NCBI GenBank assembly: GCA_030145245.1
Contig: JAQYWC010000071.1
Location: 1-64,000, forward strand
From: Desulfobacterium sp.
Lineage (GTDB): Bacteria > Desulfobacterota > Desulfobacteria > Desulfobacterales > Desulfobacteraceae
DNA length: 64,000 nt
Reading direction: 5' to 3'
Shown here: positions 16,160 through 25,403 of the stretch, piece after piece
Numbering within the stretch: the stretch's first letter is position 1
Layout: each line of letters begins with the position of its first letter
Position numbers and translations under genes: made by a program
The notes under the pieces: model-generated
What the model was told of the DNA's origin: nothing
Databases searched by the model: none
The model's input: the letters and a program-made list of their open reading frames with translations, nothing else

Positions 16160-18598
16160 CTATCCCCGTTCCAGGGTCTGGATATTCCAGATCTCCCGGG
16201 CATACTCCCGGATCGCTCTGTCACTTGAAAAATAGCCAATTCTTGCCGTGTTGAGAAGGGATTTTTTCGCCCAGCCCACCCGATTCCGATAGTTAAGCCC
16301 CACCCGATTCTGGACCTCAACGTAGGAATAAAAATCGGCCATGTTAAAATAGTAATCCCCCTGGTTGACAATGGAATCATAGAGCCGGCCGAAGAGTCCG
16401 GGCTCCTTTTTGCAGAAAAGGTCTGAATTAATGGCGTTCATCACCCGGCCAAGCCCAGGGTTATTGTCGATATAATCCCAGGGGTTGTAGTGATTTCTCA
16501 TGGCATCCACCTCCTCCACGGTGAGCCCGAAGATGTAGATATTCTCCGCCCCCACCCTGTCGGCTATCTCGATGTTTGCACCGTCAAGTGTTCCCAGGGT
16601 CAATGCGCCGTTCAGTGCGAACTTCATGTTTCCCGTTCCCGATGCCTCCATGCCGGCGCAGGAGATCTGTTCGCTCACATCTGCCGCCGGAATGATCGCC
16701 TCGGCAAGGGAAACCCGGTAGTCGGGAATGAAGACGACCCGAAGCCATTGATTCACGTCAGGATCGCTGTTGACCACGTCGGCAATGCCGTGGATCAGCC
16801 GGATGATCAGCTTGGCATTGACATAGCCGGGAGCGGCCTTGCCGGCAAAGATAAAGGTCCTTGGGGAGACGGGTGTCCTGTTATCCTCCTTTATCTCAAA
16901 ATAGGTGTGGACGATGTTCAAAAGATTGAGCAGCTGCCGCTTGTACTCGTGTATCCGTTTGGCATGGATATCAAAGATGGAATCCGGATCCACATCCACA
17001 TAGGTGGTCTTCTTGATGATCCCTGCCAGGCGAAGTTTGTTCGCCCGCTTCACCTGGGAGAACCGGTCAAGAAACCCACTGTCCCGGACCAGGGGCTCAA
17101 GGCCCTTGAGCTGTTCAAGGTCTTTGATCCAGCCGTCTCCAATGGCCTCGGTAACAAGCCCTGCAAGGCCGGGATTTGCCGCAAGCAGCCACCGTCTGGG
17201 GGTCACGCCGTTTGTCTTGTTGTTGAACCGATGGGGCCAGAGCCGGTAAAAGTCGGGGACAAGACGGGTCTTGACAAGCTCGGAATGGATGGCTGCCACC
17301 CCGTTCACCGAATGACTTCCGATAATGGCAAGGTTGGCCATCCTGACAAGCTTCTCCCCTCCTTCCAGGATAATGGCCATGGACTCCACCATGCCGGGAT
17401 CATCGGGAAAGCGCTTCTTGACCTGCGCCACAAAGCGCCGGTTGATTTCGTAGATGATCTGGAGGTGCCTTGGAATGACCCGCTCCACAATGGAAACCGG
17501 CCAGGTTTCAAGGGCTTCGGGAAGGAGGGTGTGGTTGGTATAGCCAAGGGTGCTGGTTGTGATCTCCCAGGCACGATCCCATTCAAGCCCATGGCCGTCC
17601 ACAAAGACCCGCATCAATTCAGCCACCGTCAATGCAGGATGGGTATCGTTGAGCTGAATGGCAACCTTGTCAGAAAATTGGTCAAAACCGTCATGATGTT
17701 TAAGATAGAGCCGGATGATGTCGTTGACGGAACAGGCGACAAGAAAGTACTCCTGCACCAGCCGGAGTTCCCTGCCGGCCTCCTGGGAATCCGAGGGATA
17801 GAGAATCTTGGAGATGGATTCAAACTGTATCTTCTCCTCCACCGCCCTGAAATAGTCGCCCTCGTTAAAGACCTGCATATCAAAATTTTCACCGGCCCAT
17901 GCAGAAAAGAGACGCAGCCGGTTGACGGTCCTGCCACCGTAACCTGCCACCGGAATGTCATGGGCCCTTCCGATGATGAGTTTCCAGTCGACCCACATGG
18001 GATTGTATTCGCCGTCCCTGTCCTCTGAGACCTCGATCCTGCCGTAAACCGGAACCATGCACCGCTCACCCGACCTGGCCAGAAGCCATGGAGAGGACCG
18101 GTTTGGCCAGAAATCCGGGTTTTCCCGCTGCTCCCCTCCCATGATACTCTGCTTGAAAAGCCCGTAATCGTAATTTATACCATAGCCGAACCCCGGCATA
18201 TCCAGGGTTGCCAGGGAGTCGAGGAAACAGGCGGCAAGACGCCCTAACCCCCCGTTGCCAAGGGCGGGGTCGGGTTCATACTCCATAAGTTCGTCAAGAT
18301 CGATGCCCATGGTTTTGAGGATCTCCCGGCACCGTTCCTGGATCCCGAGGTTGATGAGATTGTTGGACAGAAGCCTTCCCGGAAGGAATTCAATTGAGAG
18401 GTAGTGCATTCTCTTGGCATCGCTCTGTTCGTATCGCTTTTCCGTGTCCATGGCAATATCGATGAGCAGCATCCGGACGGCCGAGGAGACGGCATTGAAC
18501 AGATCCCGTTTGGTGGCGTCCTCAAACCTCTTTCCAAGCACGTAGCGGACAAACCGGTGTATCGACTCTTTAAACCCTGAAATCGCTATTGGTTCCAT
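16160..18598 (-). CDS. glgP: Glycogen/starch phosphorylase
   Basis: Releases glucose-1-phosphate from alpha-1,4-glucans (812 aa, normal for the family). The substrate region ALGNGGLGRLAACFLDS lies near residue 115 and the PLP-site motif EASGTGNMKFALNGALTLGT near residue 660. The N-terminal regulatory phosphorylation extension of eukaryotic enzymes is absent. GGAGAG precedes the start. One copy of the 63-nt dispersed element lies 46 nt upstream in the same orientation. It implies storage-polysaccharide turnover, though no glgA/B/C is in the window. Confidence 0.97.
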   Translation of the reverse strand: MEPIAISGFKESIHRFVRYVLGKRFEDATKRDLFNAVSSAVRMLLIDIAMDTEKRYEQSDAKRMHYLSIEFLPGRLLSNNLINLGIQERCREILKTMGIDLDELMEYEPDPALGNGGLGRLAACFLDSLATLDMPGFGYGINYDYGLFKQSIMGGEQRENPDFWPNRSSPWLLARSGERCMVPVYGRIEVSEDRDGEYNPMWVDWKLIIGRAHDIPVAGYGGRTVNRLRLFSAWAGENFDMQVFNEGDYFRAVEEKIQFESISKILYPSDSQEAGRELRLVQEYFLVACSVNDIIRLYLKHHDGFDQFSDKVAIQLNDTHPALTVAELMRVFVDGHGLEWDRAWEITTSTLGYTNHTLLPEALETWPVSIVERVIPRHLQIIYEINRRFVAQVKKRFPDDPGMVESMAIILEGGEKLVRMANLAIIGSHSVNGVAAIHSELVKTRLVPDFYRLWPHRFNNKTNGVTPRRWLLAANPGLAGLVTEAIGDGWIKDLEQLKGLEPLVRDSGFLDRFSQVKRANKLRLAGIIKKTTYVDVDPDSIFDIHAKRIHEYKRQLLNLLNIVHTYFEIKEDNRTPVSPRTFIFAGKAAPGYVNAKLIIRLIHGIADVVNSDPDVNQWLRVVFIPDYRVSLAEAIIPAADVSEQISCAGMEASGTGNMKFALNGALTLGTLDGANIEIADRVGAENIYIFGLTVEEVDAMRNHYNPWDYIDNNPGLGRVMNAINSDLFCKKEPGLFGRLYDSIVNQGDYYFNMADFYSYVEVQNRVGLNYRNRVGWAKKSLLNTARIGYFSSDRAIREYAREIWNIQTLERG

Positions 18599-18644
18599 GG
18601 TTCTCTCTCCTGCTCTAAGAAAAAGTAAAGAGAAGCGAATTGCA

Positions 18645-18707
18645 GCTCCCCGCGTATGAACAGACCCTTTTCCTGTTAAGATGAGATAAAGCAGGTATCA
18701 ATTCGAA
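18645..18707 (-). repeat. 63-nt dispersed element, copy A (upstream of glgP)
   Basis: On the minus strand it begins TTCGAATTGATACCTGCTTT and ends GCGGGGAGC. It aligns without gaps to copies at 42096-42158 and 63008-63070. The most conserved blocks are GAATTGAT (positions 4-11), CTGCTT (14-19) and TATGCG-like near position 54. It lies 46 nt before the glgP start codon. TTGATA with a 17-base spacer to TAACAG may make it a promoter. Confidence 0.7.
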
Positions 18708-18716
18708 AGCGAAGAT

Positions 18717-19598
18717 CTACGAAGAAGAACACTCCTCAATAAGATCATTCCGGTACCTTGAAACAAAAAGATCGACCCCGTGACGCCATCCTGTCATGCG
18801 ATTTATCTCGCCCCGTTTGAGTCTTGTGTTATCAAGGATTGAATTTCCCGGCCGGGTTGCAGGGGTGGGATACTCGGCTGTGGTACAGGGAGCGATGCTG
18901 TGGCTGACATCCATTTTTTTCAGGAAATAGGCGGCAAGCTCGTACCAGGAGCAATACCCCTCCGAGGTGGCATGATAGATGCCATGACCCTTTACCATCA
19001 CAAGCTTTTCAAGCTGCAGGGCCAGCCTCAGGGTCCAGGTAGGGGACCCGTACTGGTCGTTCACGACCCGGATGGTTCGATCGGAATCCGCAAGGGCCAG
19101 CCTGAGCATGGTCTTAAGAAAATTATTGCCATGGGCGCCGTAGAGCCAGGCCGTGCGAACGATCATATGTTTTTCGGCGTTACGGGCAACAAGCTGCTCC
19201 CCCTCAAGCTTGGTTCTGCCATACACCCCCAAGGGAGATGTGGCGCTGGTTTCGGCATAGCTCAAAGGAAGTTCTTTTTTACCGTCAAACACATAGTCGG
19301 TGGAGATATGAACCATGGGGACATCAATGGCTGAACAGGCACGGGCAACATACCCGGCACCCAGGGCGTTGATTTTCCGGGCAAGCTCAGCATCACCTTC
19401 GCTTTTATCCACATTGGTGTAGGCGGCACAGTTGATCACCACATCCGGAGAAACGGTTGTGATCATTTTTTCAACCAGCTCCTGGCTTGTGATGTCCAGA
19501 TCAAGGGAGCCAAAAGCCTGAACCGTATTGTTCTTCTGAAAAACCCGCAAACAGTCTCTGCCTAACTGCCCGTTACCGCCACAAATCATGATCCGCAT
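18717..19598 (-). CDS. rfbD: dTDP-4-dehydrorhamnose reductase
   Basis: Last enzyme of dTDP-L-rhamnose synthesis (293 aa). The N-terminal NAD(P)-binding GGNGQLGRD, the catalytic YGRTKLEGE (Tyr-x3-Lys), and STDYVFDG are all diagnostic. The partner genes rfbA, rfbB and rfbC are not adjacent, which is unusual because they normally cluster. It is divergent from the acyl-CoA hydrolase gene at 19739. Confidence 0.95.
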   Translation of the reverse strand: MRIMICGGNGQLGRDCLRVFQKNNTVQAFGSLDLDITSQELVEKMITTVSPDVVINCAAYTNVDKSEGDAELARKINALGAGYVARACSAIDVPMVHISTDYVFDGKKELPLSYAETSATSPLGVYGRTKLEGEQLVARNAEKHMIVRTAWLYGAHGNNFLKTMLRLALADSDRTIRVVNDQYGSPTWTLRLALQLEKLVMVKGHGIYHATSEGYCSWYELAAYFLKKMDVSHSIAPCTTAEYPTPATRPGNSILDNTRLKRGEINRMTGWRHGVDLFVSRYRNDLIEECSSS

Positions 19599-19688
19599 AG
19601 TTTCTTCCCTAAGTATCTGTTATTACGTTGATGCCCCACAGTTTAGACTCTTTTCACCAACCGCACAAGAGTTTTGTATCGGTTTTAA

Positions 19689-19716
19689 TTGACCTGCCCG
19701 GGTTTTATAGTATACT
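19689..19716 (+). promoter_or_regulatory. Sigma-70-type promoter for the hydrolase/GNAT gene
   Basis: TTGACC at 19689-19694, 16-base spacer, TATACT at 19711-19716. AGGAGG at 19728-19733 follows and the ATG is at 19739, implying a very short leader. Confidence 0.7.
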
Positions 19717-19738
19717 CGTCAAAAACGAGGAGGGCACC

Positions 19739-21628
19739 ATGGCAAAACCGATCTATTGGGCCGACAGCTATGTGGATAAACTGTGCAGTGCAAAGGATGC
19801 CATCGCAAAAATACACCCCGGCCAGAGGATATTCATCAGTTCCTCCTGCGGTGAACCCCAGCACCTTGTCAAGGAACTTTCAAGGCTATCCCCCAGGTTT
19901 ACCGACCTTGAAATCGTGAGACTTCTCTCCCTTGAAAGCACCCCCATCACCCTTATTGCAAACCGGTCCCACTCCCAGCAGTTCAATATCCGCTCCTTCT
20001 ATCTTGGATCGGCAAAACCGAAAATCATCAGCAAGAATGCAAGATTCATCACCCCCATCAACCTGTCCCAGGTGCCGAAGCTGTTCAAAACAAGACGCTT
20101 GCCGCTTAACGCGGCCCTGATACAGGTATCGCCCCCGGACGATTTCGGCTGGATGAGTCTTGGCATCTCAGTGGATATCAGCAAAGCTGCGGCCGAATCG
20201 GCGGACATGGTCATCGCCCAGGTCAATCCCCGCATGCCCAGGGTGTTGGGCCAGAGCTTCATCCATGTCAACGATGTGGACCATATTGTGGAGCATGAAG
20301 AGGAACTCCTCACCATCCAGGAGATGCCGGAATTCGAATCGGCCAACACCATTGCCCGCCACATCTCCCGGGTCATCGATGACGGGTCCACCCTCCAGAC
20401 CAGCCTCGGGGCCACGACCCAGGCCACCCTGCTCTGCCTTGCGGAAAAAAACGACCTTGGCATCCACACCCAATACCTGACCGACGGCATCATGCGCCTC
20501 ATCTCCATGGGAGCTGTGACCAACCGGGCAAAAGGGTTTAACGACGGCAAACTGGTGGCAAGCTCGGCCGTTGGGTCCACCAATTTTTACGAATTCCTGG
20601 ATGACAACCCGGCCATCGAATTTCACCCCTCGGACTATGTCAACGATCCCAGGATCATCTCACGGCACAACGCCATGGTCTCCATGAACACGGCCATGGC
20701 CATCGATCTCACCGGCCAGGTTTCGGCCGATGCCCTGCCCTACAACAACTTCACCGGGGTCAACGGCATGCTGGACTTTATCCGGGGCACGGCCATGTCC
20801 CCCAACGGCAAGTCCATCCTCATGCTCACCGCCACGGCCGACCATGGAAAAATAAGCAGGATCGTGCCCTTTCTCGAACAATCCGCCGTTGTAGTGCCAA
20901 GGGGAGATGTCCAGTATGTGGCCACGGAATACGGCATCGTCAACCTGTTCGGCAAAAGCATCCAAGAGAGGGCAATGGCCCTCATCAGCATTGCCCACCC
21001 CAATTTCCGGGACCATCTCTTTGCCATGGCAAAGGAGCTCGATTTCCTGGACAACAGCAGAAAGCTCAAGGAATCGATCCGGGGTGTATATCCCCTGAAA
21101 CTCGAAGAGGTTGTAAAGATCGACGAAACCCCGATCACCCTTAGACCTGCCAAACCGGTTGATGAACGCAGGATACAGGAATACTACTACACCATGAACC
21201 GGCGGGATGTGATCTCCCGCTTTTTCCATGAAAAAACAAGCTTTGTCCACGACCAGATCGGCGGCACCGTTGAGATTGATTACATCAACGACCTCACCAT
21301 CGTTGCCGTTGTCGGCGAGGTGGGGTTTGGAAAAATCATTGGCGTTGGCGAGTACCTGCGCAACCCTGTGGTGAACATGGCTGAGATCGCCTTTTCCGTA
21401 TCCCAGAATTGGCAGGGCAAGGGCATTGCAAAGCTTTTGCAAACAAAACTTGCCGAAGCTGCCAGGCTGAACGGAATCAAGGGACTTATCGCCTATACCT
21501 CCCCGCAAAACCGGGGAATGATAAGGCTCTTCAACACCCTCCCCTATGAGGTGAATTCAGAGTATGAAGAGGATATGCTCATATTGAGCTGTCTTTTCAG
21601 TGCCCCCAAAGAAAAAGTGCCCCACTAA
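19739..21628 (+). CDS. Acetyl-CoA hydrolase/transferase-type protein fused to a GNAT domain
   Basis: Start at 19739 is set by AGGAGG six bases upstream (629 aa). Residues about 10-430 resemble acetyl-CoA hydrolase/CoA-transferase (4-hydroxybutyrate CoA-transferase-like). They include the conserved GLGATTQA-like block (LQTSLGATTQATLLC) and the C-terminal VATEYGIVNLFGKSIQERA. Residues about 470-610 form a GNAT acetyltransferase with ISVSQNWQGKGIAKLLQ-type acetyl-CoA binding (AFSVSQNWQGKGIAKLL). This fusion is known in Deltaproteobacteria. A CoA-binding regulatory or protein-acetylation role is possible. It has its own promoter. Confidence 0.88.
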   Translation: MAKPIYWADSYVDKLCSAKDAIAKIHPGQRIFISSSCGEPQHLVKELSRLSPRFTDLEIVRLLSLESTPITLIANRSHSQQFNIRSFYLGSAKPKIISKNARFITPINLSQVPKLFKTRRLPLNAALIQVSPPDDFGWMSLGISVDISKAAAESADMVIAQVNPRMPRVLGQSFIHVNDVDHIVEHEEELLTIQEMPEFESANTIARHISRVIDDGSTLQTSLGATTQATLLCLAEKNDLGIHTQYLTDGIMRLISMGAVTNRAKGFNDGKLVASSAVGSTNFYEFLDDNPAIEFHPSDYVNDPRIISRHNAMVSMNTAMAIDLTGQVSADALPYNNFTGVNGMLDFIRGTAMSPNGKSILMLTATADHGKISRIVPFLEQSAVVVPRGDVQYVATEYGIVNLFGKSIQERAMALISIAHPNFRDHLFAMAKELDFLDNSRKLKESIRGVYPLKLEEVVKIDETPITLRPAKPVDERRIQEYYYTMNRRDVISRFFHEKTSFVHDQIGGTVEIDYINDLTIVAVVGEVGFGKIIGVGEYLRNPVVNMAEIAFSVSQNWQGKGIAKLLQTKLAEAARLNGIKGLIAYTSPQNRGMIRLFNTLPYEVNSEYEEDMLILSCLFSAPKEKVPH

Positions 21629-21632
21629 CACC

Positions 21633-21661
21633 TTGACAGCAGGCAAAATCCGCTCTATTTT
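21633..21661 (+). promoter_or_regulatory. Sigma-70-type promoter for the NifX-like/NifU-like pair
   Basis: TTGACA at 21633-21638, 17-base spacer, TATTTT at 21656-21661. It begins right after the stop of the preceding gene, so the pair can be transcribed independently. Confidence 0.65.
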
Positions 21662-21718
21662 TCATCTATTTTTGAAGCAGACATTTATGTCAAGAATTTG
21701 ATGGAGCAAGGAGTTATA

Positions 21719-22099
21719 ATGAAGGCAGTCTTTCCTACAAACAGCGAATTGGGACTCACGGGCACGGTCTACGGCCATTTTGGCTCGGCCCCCTTTTTTG
21801 TCCTCGTAGACACCGATACCAACGACCATGAGGTATTGATCAACCACGACGTGGACCATATCCACGGTCAATGCCAGCCTATCAAGGCCCTGGGCGGAAT
21901 CGATGCAGACGCTATCGTTGTGGGCGGGATCGGCAAGGGAGCCCTGACAAAACTTGCGGCTGCCGGAATTAAAGCATACAAAGCAGTTGAAGGCACTGTT
22001 GAAAAGAATCTGGATCTTTTTAAGGCAGGCAGCCTTCCTGAATACACCATCGACCAGACATGCAGCGGTCATACAGCAGACGGAAGCTGCGCACATTAG
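21719..22099 (+). CDS. NifX/NafY/NifB-C-type dinitrogenase cofactor-binding domain protein
   Basis: A 126-aa single-domain protein of the dinitrogenase iron-molybdenum-cofactor biosynthesis superfamily. The core shows VYGHFGSAPFFVLVDTDTN..., then DAIVVGGIGKGALTKLAAAGIKAYKA, the typical ribonuclease-H-like fold sequence. The tail is Cys/His-rich (CSGHTADGSCAH) and may hold metal. AAGGAG lies before the ATG at 21719. Such stand-alone proteins occur in many anaerobes, often with ATPases of the Mrp type, and need not act in nitrogen fixation even though nif genes lie 3 kb away. Confidence 0.88.
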   Translation: MKAVFPTNSELGLTGTVYGHFGSAPFFVLVDTDTNDHEVLINHDVDHIHGQCQPIKALGGIDADAIVVGGIGKGALTKLAAAGIKAYKAVEGTVEKNLDLFKAGSLPEYTIDQTCSGHTADGSCAH

Positions 22100-22112
22100 G
22101 GAGGCAAACAAC

Positions 22113-22538
22113 ATGGAAACAGTTACGGATACCGAAAATAAAGAGAATGTTCGGGCAATGCTCACTGAATCAGGCTATTCAGACACAGCCATTGACTACT
22201 TCATCGACCAGCCCGACATGGGAAGCCTCGAAGACGCCGACCAGGTGAGCGAACTCACCGGCCAGTGCGGCGACACCATGAAAGTCTACCTGAAGATGGA
22301 CGGAGAGATCATCAAGGATGCCAAGATCCAGGTTCTTGGTTGCCCCGGCGCCATCGCATCTGCCATGGTCGCCATGGAGATGATTAAGGGCATGACCATT
22401 GAAGAAGCCCGCAAAATCACCGACCGGGACATTTTCCGTCGGCTGATTGAGATCCCGGACCAGAAACAGCACTGCATCCGGCTCTCGGTAAAGACCATGA
22501 ACCAGGCCTTTGACGAGATCTCCCCCAGAAAAGCGTAA
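22113..22538 (+). CDS. NifU/IscU-like iron-sulfur scaffold protein
   Basis: A 141-aa protein starting at 22113, with GGGAGG upstream. The core QCGDTMKVYLKMDGEIIKDA..VLGCPGAIAS...CIRLSV has three Cys spaced as in IscU/NifU-N scaffolds. A short helical UBA-like N-terminal extension (about residues 10-40) precedes it. It follows the NifX-like gene by 13 bases, so the two form an operon. An iron-sulfur or metallocluster handling role is likely; no nifS/iscS is adjacent. Confidence 0.82.
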   Translation: METVTDTENKENVRAMLTESGYSDTAIDYFIDQPDMGSLEDADQVSELTGQCGDTMKVYLKMDGEIIKDAKIQVLGCPGAIASAMVAMEMIKGMTIEEARKITDRDIFRRLIEIPDQKQHCIRLSVKTMNQAFDEISPRKA

Positions 22539-22546
22539 CACCATTA

Positions 22547-22577
22547 CCGGGGCCGGTTTTTCGTTAACCCGCCCCGG
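22547..22577. terminator. Hairpin between convergent genes
   Basis: CCGGGGC (22547-22553) pairs with GCCCCGG (22571-22577) and an inner GGTT/AACC extends the stem across one mismatch. It sits between converging coding regions. No T-run follows on either strand, so termination is inferred from position. Confidence 0.45.
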
Positions 22578-22592
22578 CAATCCCACCCCCGT

Positions 22593-23156
22593 TTAATTTT
22601 CCTTGTTATCAAGCCTCCGCATGGGAAGCGTGTATCCCACCTGATCATAAAGTTTCTGCATGGTCTTGAGGTCTTCACCCATGGAATCCCCCGGATGAAA
22701 GCTGCCAAGACAGATACAGCGTTTGTTGGCCGTATCAAAGTACCAGCAGAGGATGGAGGCGTTGGCCTGGGTGGCAATGTGCCAGAACCCGGTCTTCAGG
22801 TTTGAGCCCGATTGCCGGGTCCCCTGGGGAACAATATTGACGCTGAACTCTTTGTTGTTGCTGAACTCAGAAACAATCCGCTGAACAATCCCCCCGGGGG
22901 CGCTCCGATCCACGGGAATGGCGCTGTTCAGCCTCAAAAACCAGGACAGGGGCCAGAAGAACGCCTCTTTTTTAATAAAGGTGTGGGAGCGTTTCTTCAA
23001 CAGATGCATACCCACCATGGTGAGTACCGTATCTTTCATGGAGGTGTGGGGGAATCCCACAACAACGTTTTTCTTCTCCCACAGAATACGGGCCCTGTCC
23101 TTGTCGATCTCCCATCCCAGTATGCGGTAAAGGACTTTTGCCACATGGTAAAACAT
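22593..23156 (-). CDS. PlsC-like acyltransferase
   Basis: A 187-aa protein with the acyltransferase H-x4-D motif as HTSMKD and a divergent glycerol-phosphate block VPQGTRQS where PlsC has PEGTRS. An N-terminal hydrophobic region may attach it to the membrane. It is shorter than standard PlsC and resembles the small 1-acylglycerol-3-phosphate acyltransferase-like proteins found outside phospholipid operons. The acyl acceptor is uncertain. A promoter is visible upstream at 23194-23221. Confidence 0.82.
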   Translation of the reverse strand: MFYHVAKVLYRILGWEIDKDRARILWEKKNVVVGFPHTSMKDTVLTMVGMHLLKKRSHTFIKKEAFFWPLSWFLRLNSAIPVDRSAPGGIVQRIVSEFSNNKEFSVNIVPQGTRQSGSNLKTGFWHIATQANASILCWYFDTANKRCICLGSFHPGDSMGEDLKTMQKLYDQVGYTLPMRRLDNKEN

Positions 23157-23193
23157 GAAACACCTCGTCTGAATGAATAGTCAAAAGCCATAC

Positions 23194-23221
23194 ACTATAG
23201 AGCATCTATCTATTTTTACAA
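23194..23221 (-). promoter_or_regulatory. Sigma-70-type promoter for the acyltransferase gene
   Basis: On the minus strand TTGTAA (23216-23221), 16-base spacer, TATAGT (23194-23199). It is 38 bases before the ATG at 23156. Confidence 0.5.
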
Positions 23222-23662
23222 GACATTTTCCATCCAGACCATATATTAACCATTTATGACCGCAGGCATCGGCTTTGACGATCTTAAAAAAAGTTACGAC
23301 TCACGAGCAAAACAAAACAACATCAATTCGGCCACTCCAATTTTCAGAACCTCATACATGGACGTTTCCTCACGATCTTCAACTAGGAATCCTGGTGCCA
23401 TAGAAAAATACCGCCGTCAAAAAGGAAAACCACACCACATGTTAGCTAAATCACCAGGCAGTATTCTCGAGGAAAATCAGTTATCCACCCCCTCGGTTCA
23501 TAACCGTAAACCTTGTTTTTTATTCACAATCCCGTTAACAAGCCATTAACTTCACTATATTAACCTTTTCACAATAAATTTGACATTCAATTTGCTCCAT
23601 TGAAAAACTTATGCTAAAAAATAAGCGTTTTTACTTTTAAAGATCTAATTCAGGAGGCTAAA
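23222..23662. other. Intergenic upstream of the DUF4382 lipoprotein gene
   Basis: About 440 AT-rich bases. An open frame at 23256-23549 (plus) lacks a ribosome site and resembles nothing, so it is not called. The 3' part is poor in GC and presumably contains the promoter of the gene at 23663; TTGACA occurs at about 23580 but no -10 at correct spacing was found. Confidence 0.45.
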
Positions 23663-25243
23663 ATGAAAAAGATTAAAAACCATGCGTTTTTGACCTTTGT
23701 GATGCTAATTGCAGGCCTGACCATTTATTCATGTAATGGCAGCAGCAGTAGTAGCAGTACCAGTACGACAGGGAAACTATCCGTAGGCCTGACAGACGCG
23801 TCTACAACCGACTATAAGGCTGTATACGTAACGATCAAAGAGGTAAAGGTCAGCCTTGCTACAGAGAACGAAGAGGATAAAGAATGGATAGTAGCGGCGT
23901 CTCCTGCAAAGACCTACAACCTTCTTGAACTTATCAATGGTACCATTGAGACCCTTGGCATTACGGATCTTCAGGCTGGTGAATACGATCAGATGAGACT
24001 GGTTCTCGGAGACACACAGGATACCGGGTTAAACAGTCTTGGGAACAATCATCCGTTTGCTAATTATATCATTGATATTGGTGATAATGTATATGAGCTT
24101 ACCGTTCCTGACGGATATCAGGAGGGATTTAAAATTGTCGACGGCTTTACCATAACCGAAGATGCGACAACAGATCTGATCCTTGATTTCAATGTGGTTG
24201 ATTCGATTGTTCAAGCCGGCAGCAACGGAAACTGGAGCCTGAATCCCACGGTTAAAGTCCTTGATGAAGAAAAATTATCATATGTAAGCGGTGTTATTAC
24301 AGACAATGCCACAGGTGTCCCCCTCGAAGGTGTTCGCGTAAGCGCCCAGATATCAGGAGAGACTTCGGAAACAAATTTAGTTTCGACATCAACGATTTCA
24401 GACGAAACCGGTGGATATACACTTTTATTGGACCCTGCCACATATACACTGGTGGCAAGTTTATCAGGATACAAATCTGGCACGGCAGACGTTACAGTAG
24501 AGTCTGGCAATACCATAGAGCAGATTTTCTCACTTGAACAGGGGACAGGTGAAGGAACGATAACAGGCACCATCTCCATCGAAGAAGGTGAAGATGATCA
24601 ATTCATCAAAGTGAGCATCCGTCAAAAGGTTCTTGATGGAGAGAATGAGACTGTAATTGAAGTAGCTTCTGTAAATGTTGCGAATGGCGGACAATACACC
24701 ATTGATCTTCCGGCAGGCACATACTCAATGGTTGCTGTATTTACCGTTGACGGAATCGAAATGACCCTTGAATCCAGTGATTCATTTGTAATAACCGACG
24801 GAACAGTTATTGAATTTGACCTCCTGTTTTCAAATGTAGATGTTACTGAGGACGACGATGATGATGGTGAAACGCCTGAAAAGGTAACAATCTGTCACAA
24901 GGGTAGAACGATTACGATCTCAAAGTCAGCATTGATTGCGCATTTAAATCATGGTGATGTTGAAGGGAGTTGCGATGATGCAGAGCCGGATGATGATTCC
25001 GACACCGACACCGACACCGATAATGACACCGACAATGATGACGATACAATTAACGGAAACGGTCAAAGTAAAATTACTGTTTGCCATAAGGGACGAGAGC
25101 TCAGAATTTCAGAGGCTGCTCTTCAGATGCACTTAAATCATGGAGATACATTGGGTTCCTGTGACGGGGAGTCTGATGATGATTCCGGAAACGACACTGA
25201 TCCTGATGATGACGACACCAACGGGACGGAAACAACAAATTGA
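23663..25243 (+). CDS. DUF4382 surface lipoprotein with two CHKG repeats and Asp-rich linkers
   Basis: A 526-aa exported protein with CAGGAGG before the ATG. The signal peptide ends in a lipobox-like IYSC (Cys24). Residues about 35-205 match the DUF4382 pattern (GKLSVGLTDA...YKAVYVTIKEVKVS...). About 210-295 is a carboxypeptidase-regulatory-like beta-sandwich (VSGVITDNATGVPLEGVRVSA), followed by a second such domain (about 300-400). The C-terminus has two copies of V/I-T-x-CHKGR ... HLNHGD..GSC (about 413-443 and 472-501) separated by Asp/Thr-rich acidic linkers. Base composition is more AT-rich than neighbours. Function unknown; the acidic linkers and Cys/His motifs suggest metal binding. 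Confidence 0.85.
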   Translation: MKKIKNHAFLTFVMLIAGLTIYSCNGSSSSSSTSTTGKLSVGLTDASTTDYKAVYVTIKEVKVSLATENEEDKEWIVAASPAKTYNLLELINGTIETLGITDLQAGEYDQMRLVLGDTQDTGLNSLGNNHPFANYIIDIGDNVYELTVPDGYQEGFKIVDGFTITEDATTDLILDFNVVDSIVQAGSNGNWSLNPTVKVLDEEKLSYVSGVITDNATGVPLEGVRVSAQISGETSETNLVSTSTISDETGGYTLLLDPATYTLVASLSGYKSGTADVTVESGNTIEQIFSLEQGTGEGTITGTISIEEGEDDQFIKVSIRQKVLDGENETVIEVASVNVANGGQYTIDLPAGTYSMVAVFTVDGIEMTLESSDSFVITDGTVIEFDLLFSNVDVTEDDDDDGETPEKVTICHKGRTITISKSALIAHLNHGDVEGSCDDAEPDDDSDTDTDTDNDTDNDDDTINGNGQSKITVCHKGRELRISEAALQMHLNHGDTLGSCDGESDDDSGNDTDPDDDDTNGTETTN

Positions 25244-25264
25244 TAAAACGTTGAAGTGTCCACC

Positions 25265-25306
25265 AAACCTGGCCCAAACACAGCATGTTGTGCTTGGGCC
25301 GGGTTT
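25265..25306 (+). terminator. Strong hairpin after the DUF4382 gene
   Basis: AAACCTGGCCCAA (25265-25277) pairs with TTGGGCCGGGTTT (25294-25306) with one wobble, and an inner CACA/TGTG lengthens it. It is 21 nt after the stop. No extended T-run follows. It may serve converging transcripts. Confidence 0.65.
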
Positions 25307-25403
25307 GATCCAAATATTATTGATCACTGGAAAGCGGAATATCCGAATAGATATTCAAGGCATGTTGGCAAGTTCAATAGCCGTGCCTGTTAATGATAGT
25401 TTT

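Noticed and set aside
16490-18028. 512-aa open frame on the plus strand
   Set aside because: Antisense shadow of glgP.
23256-23549. 97-aa open frame on the plus strand
   Set aside because: No ribosome site, low-complexity composition, no family resemblance.
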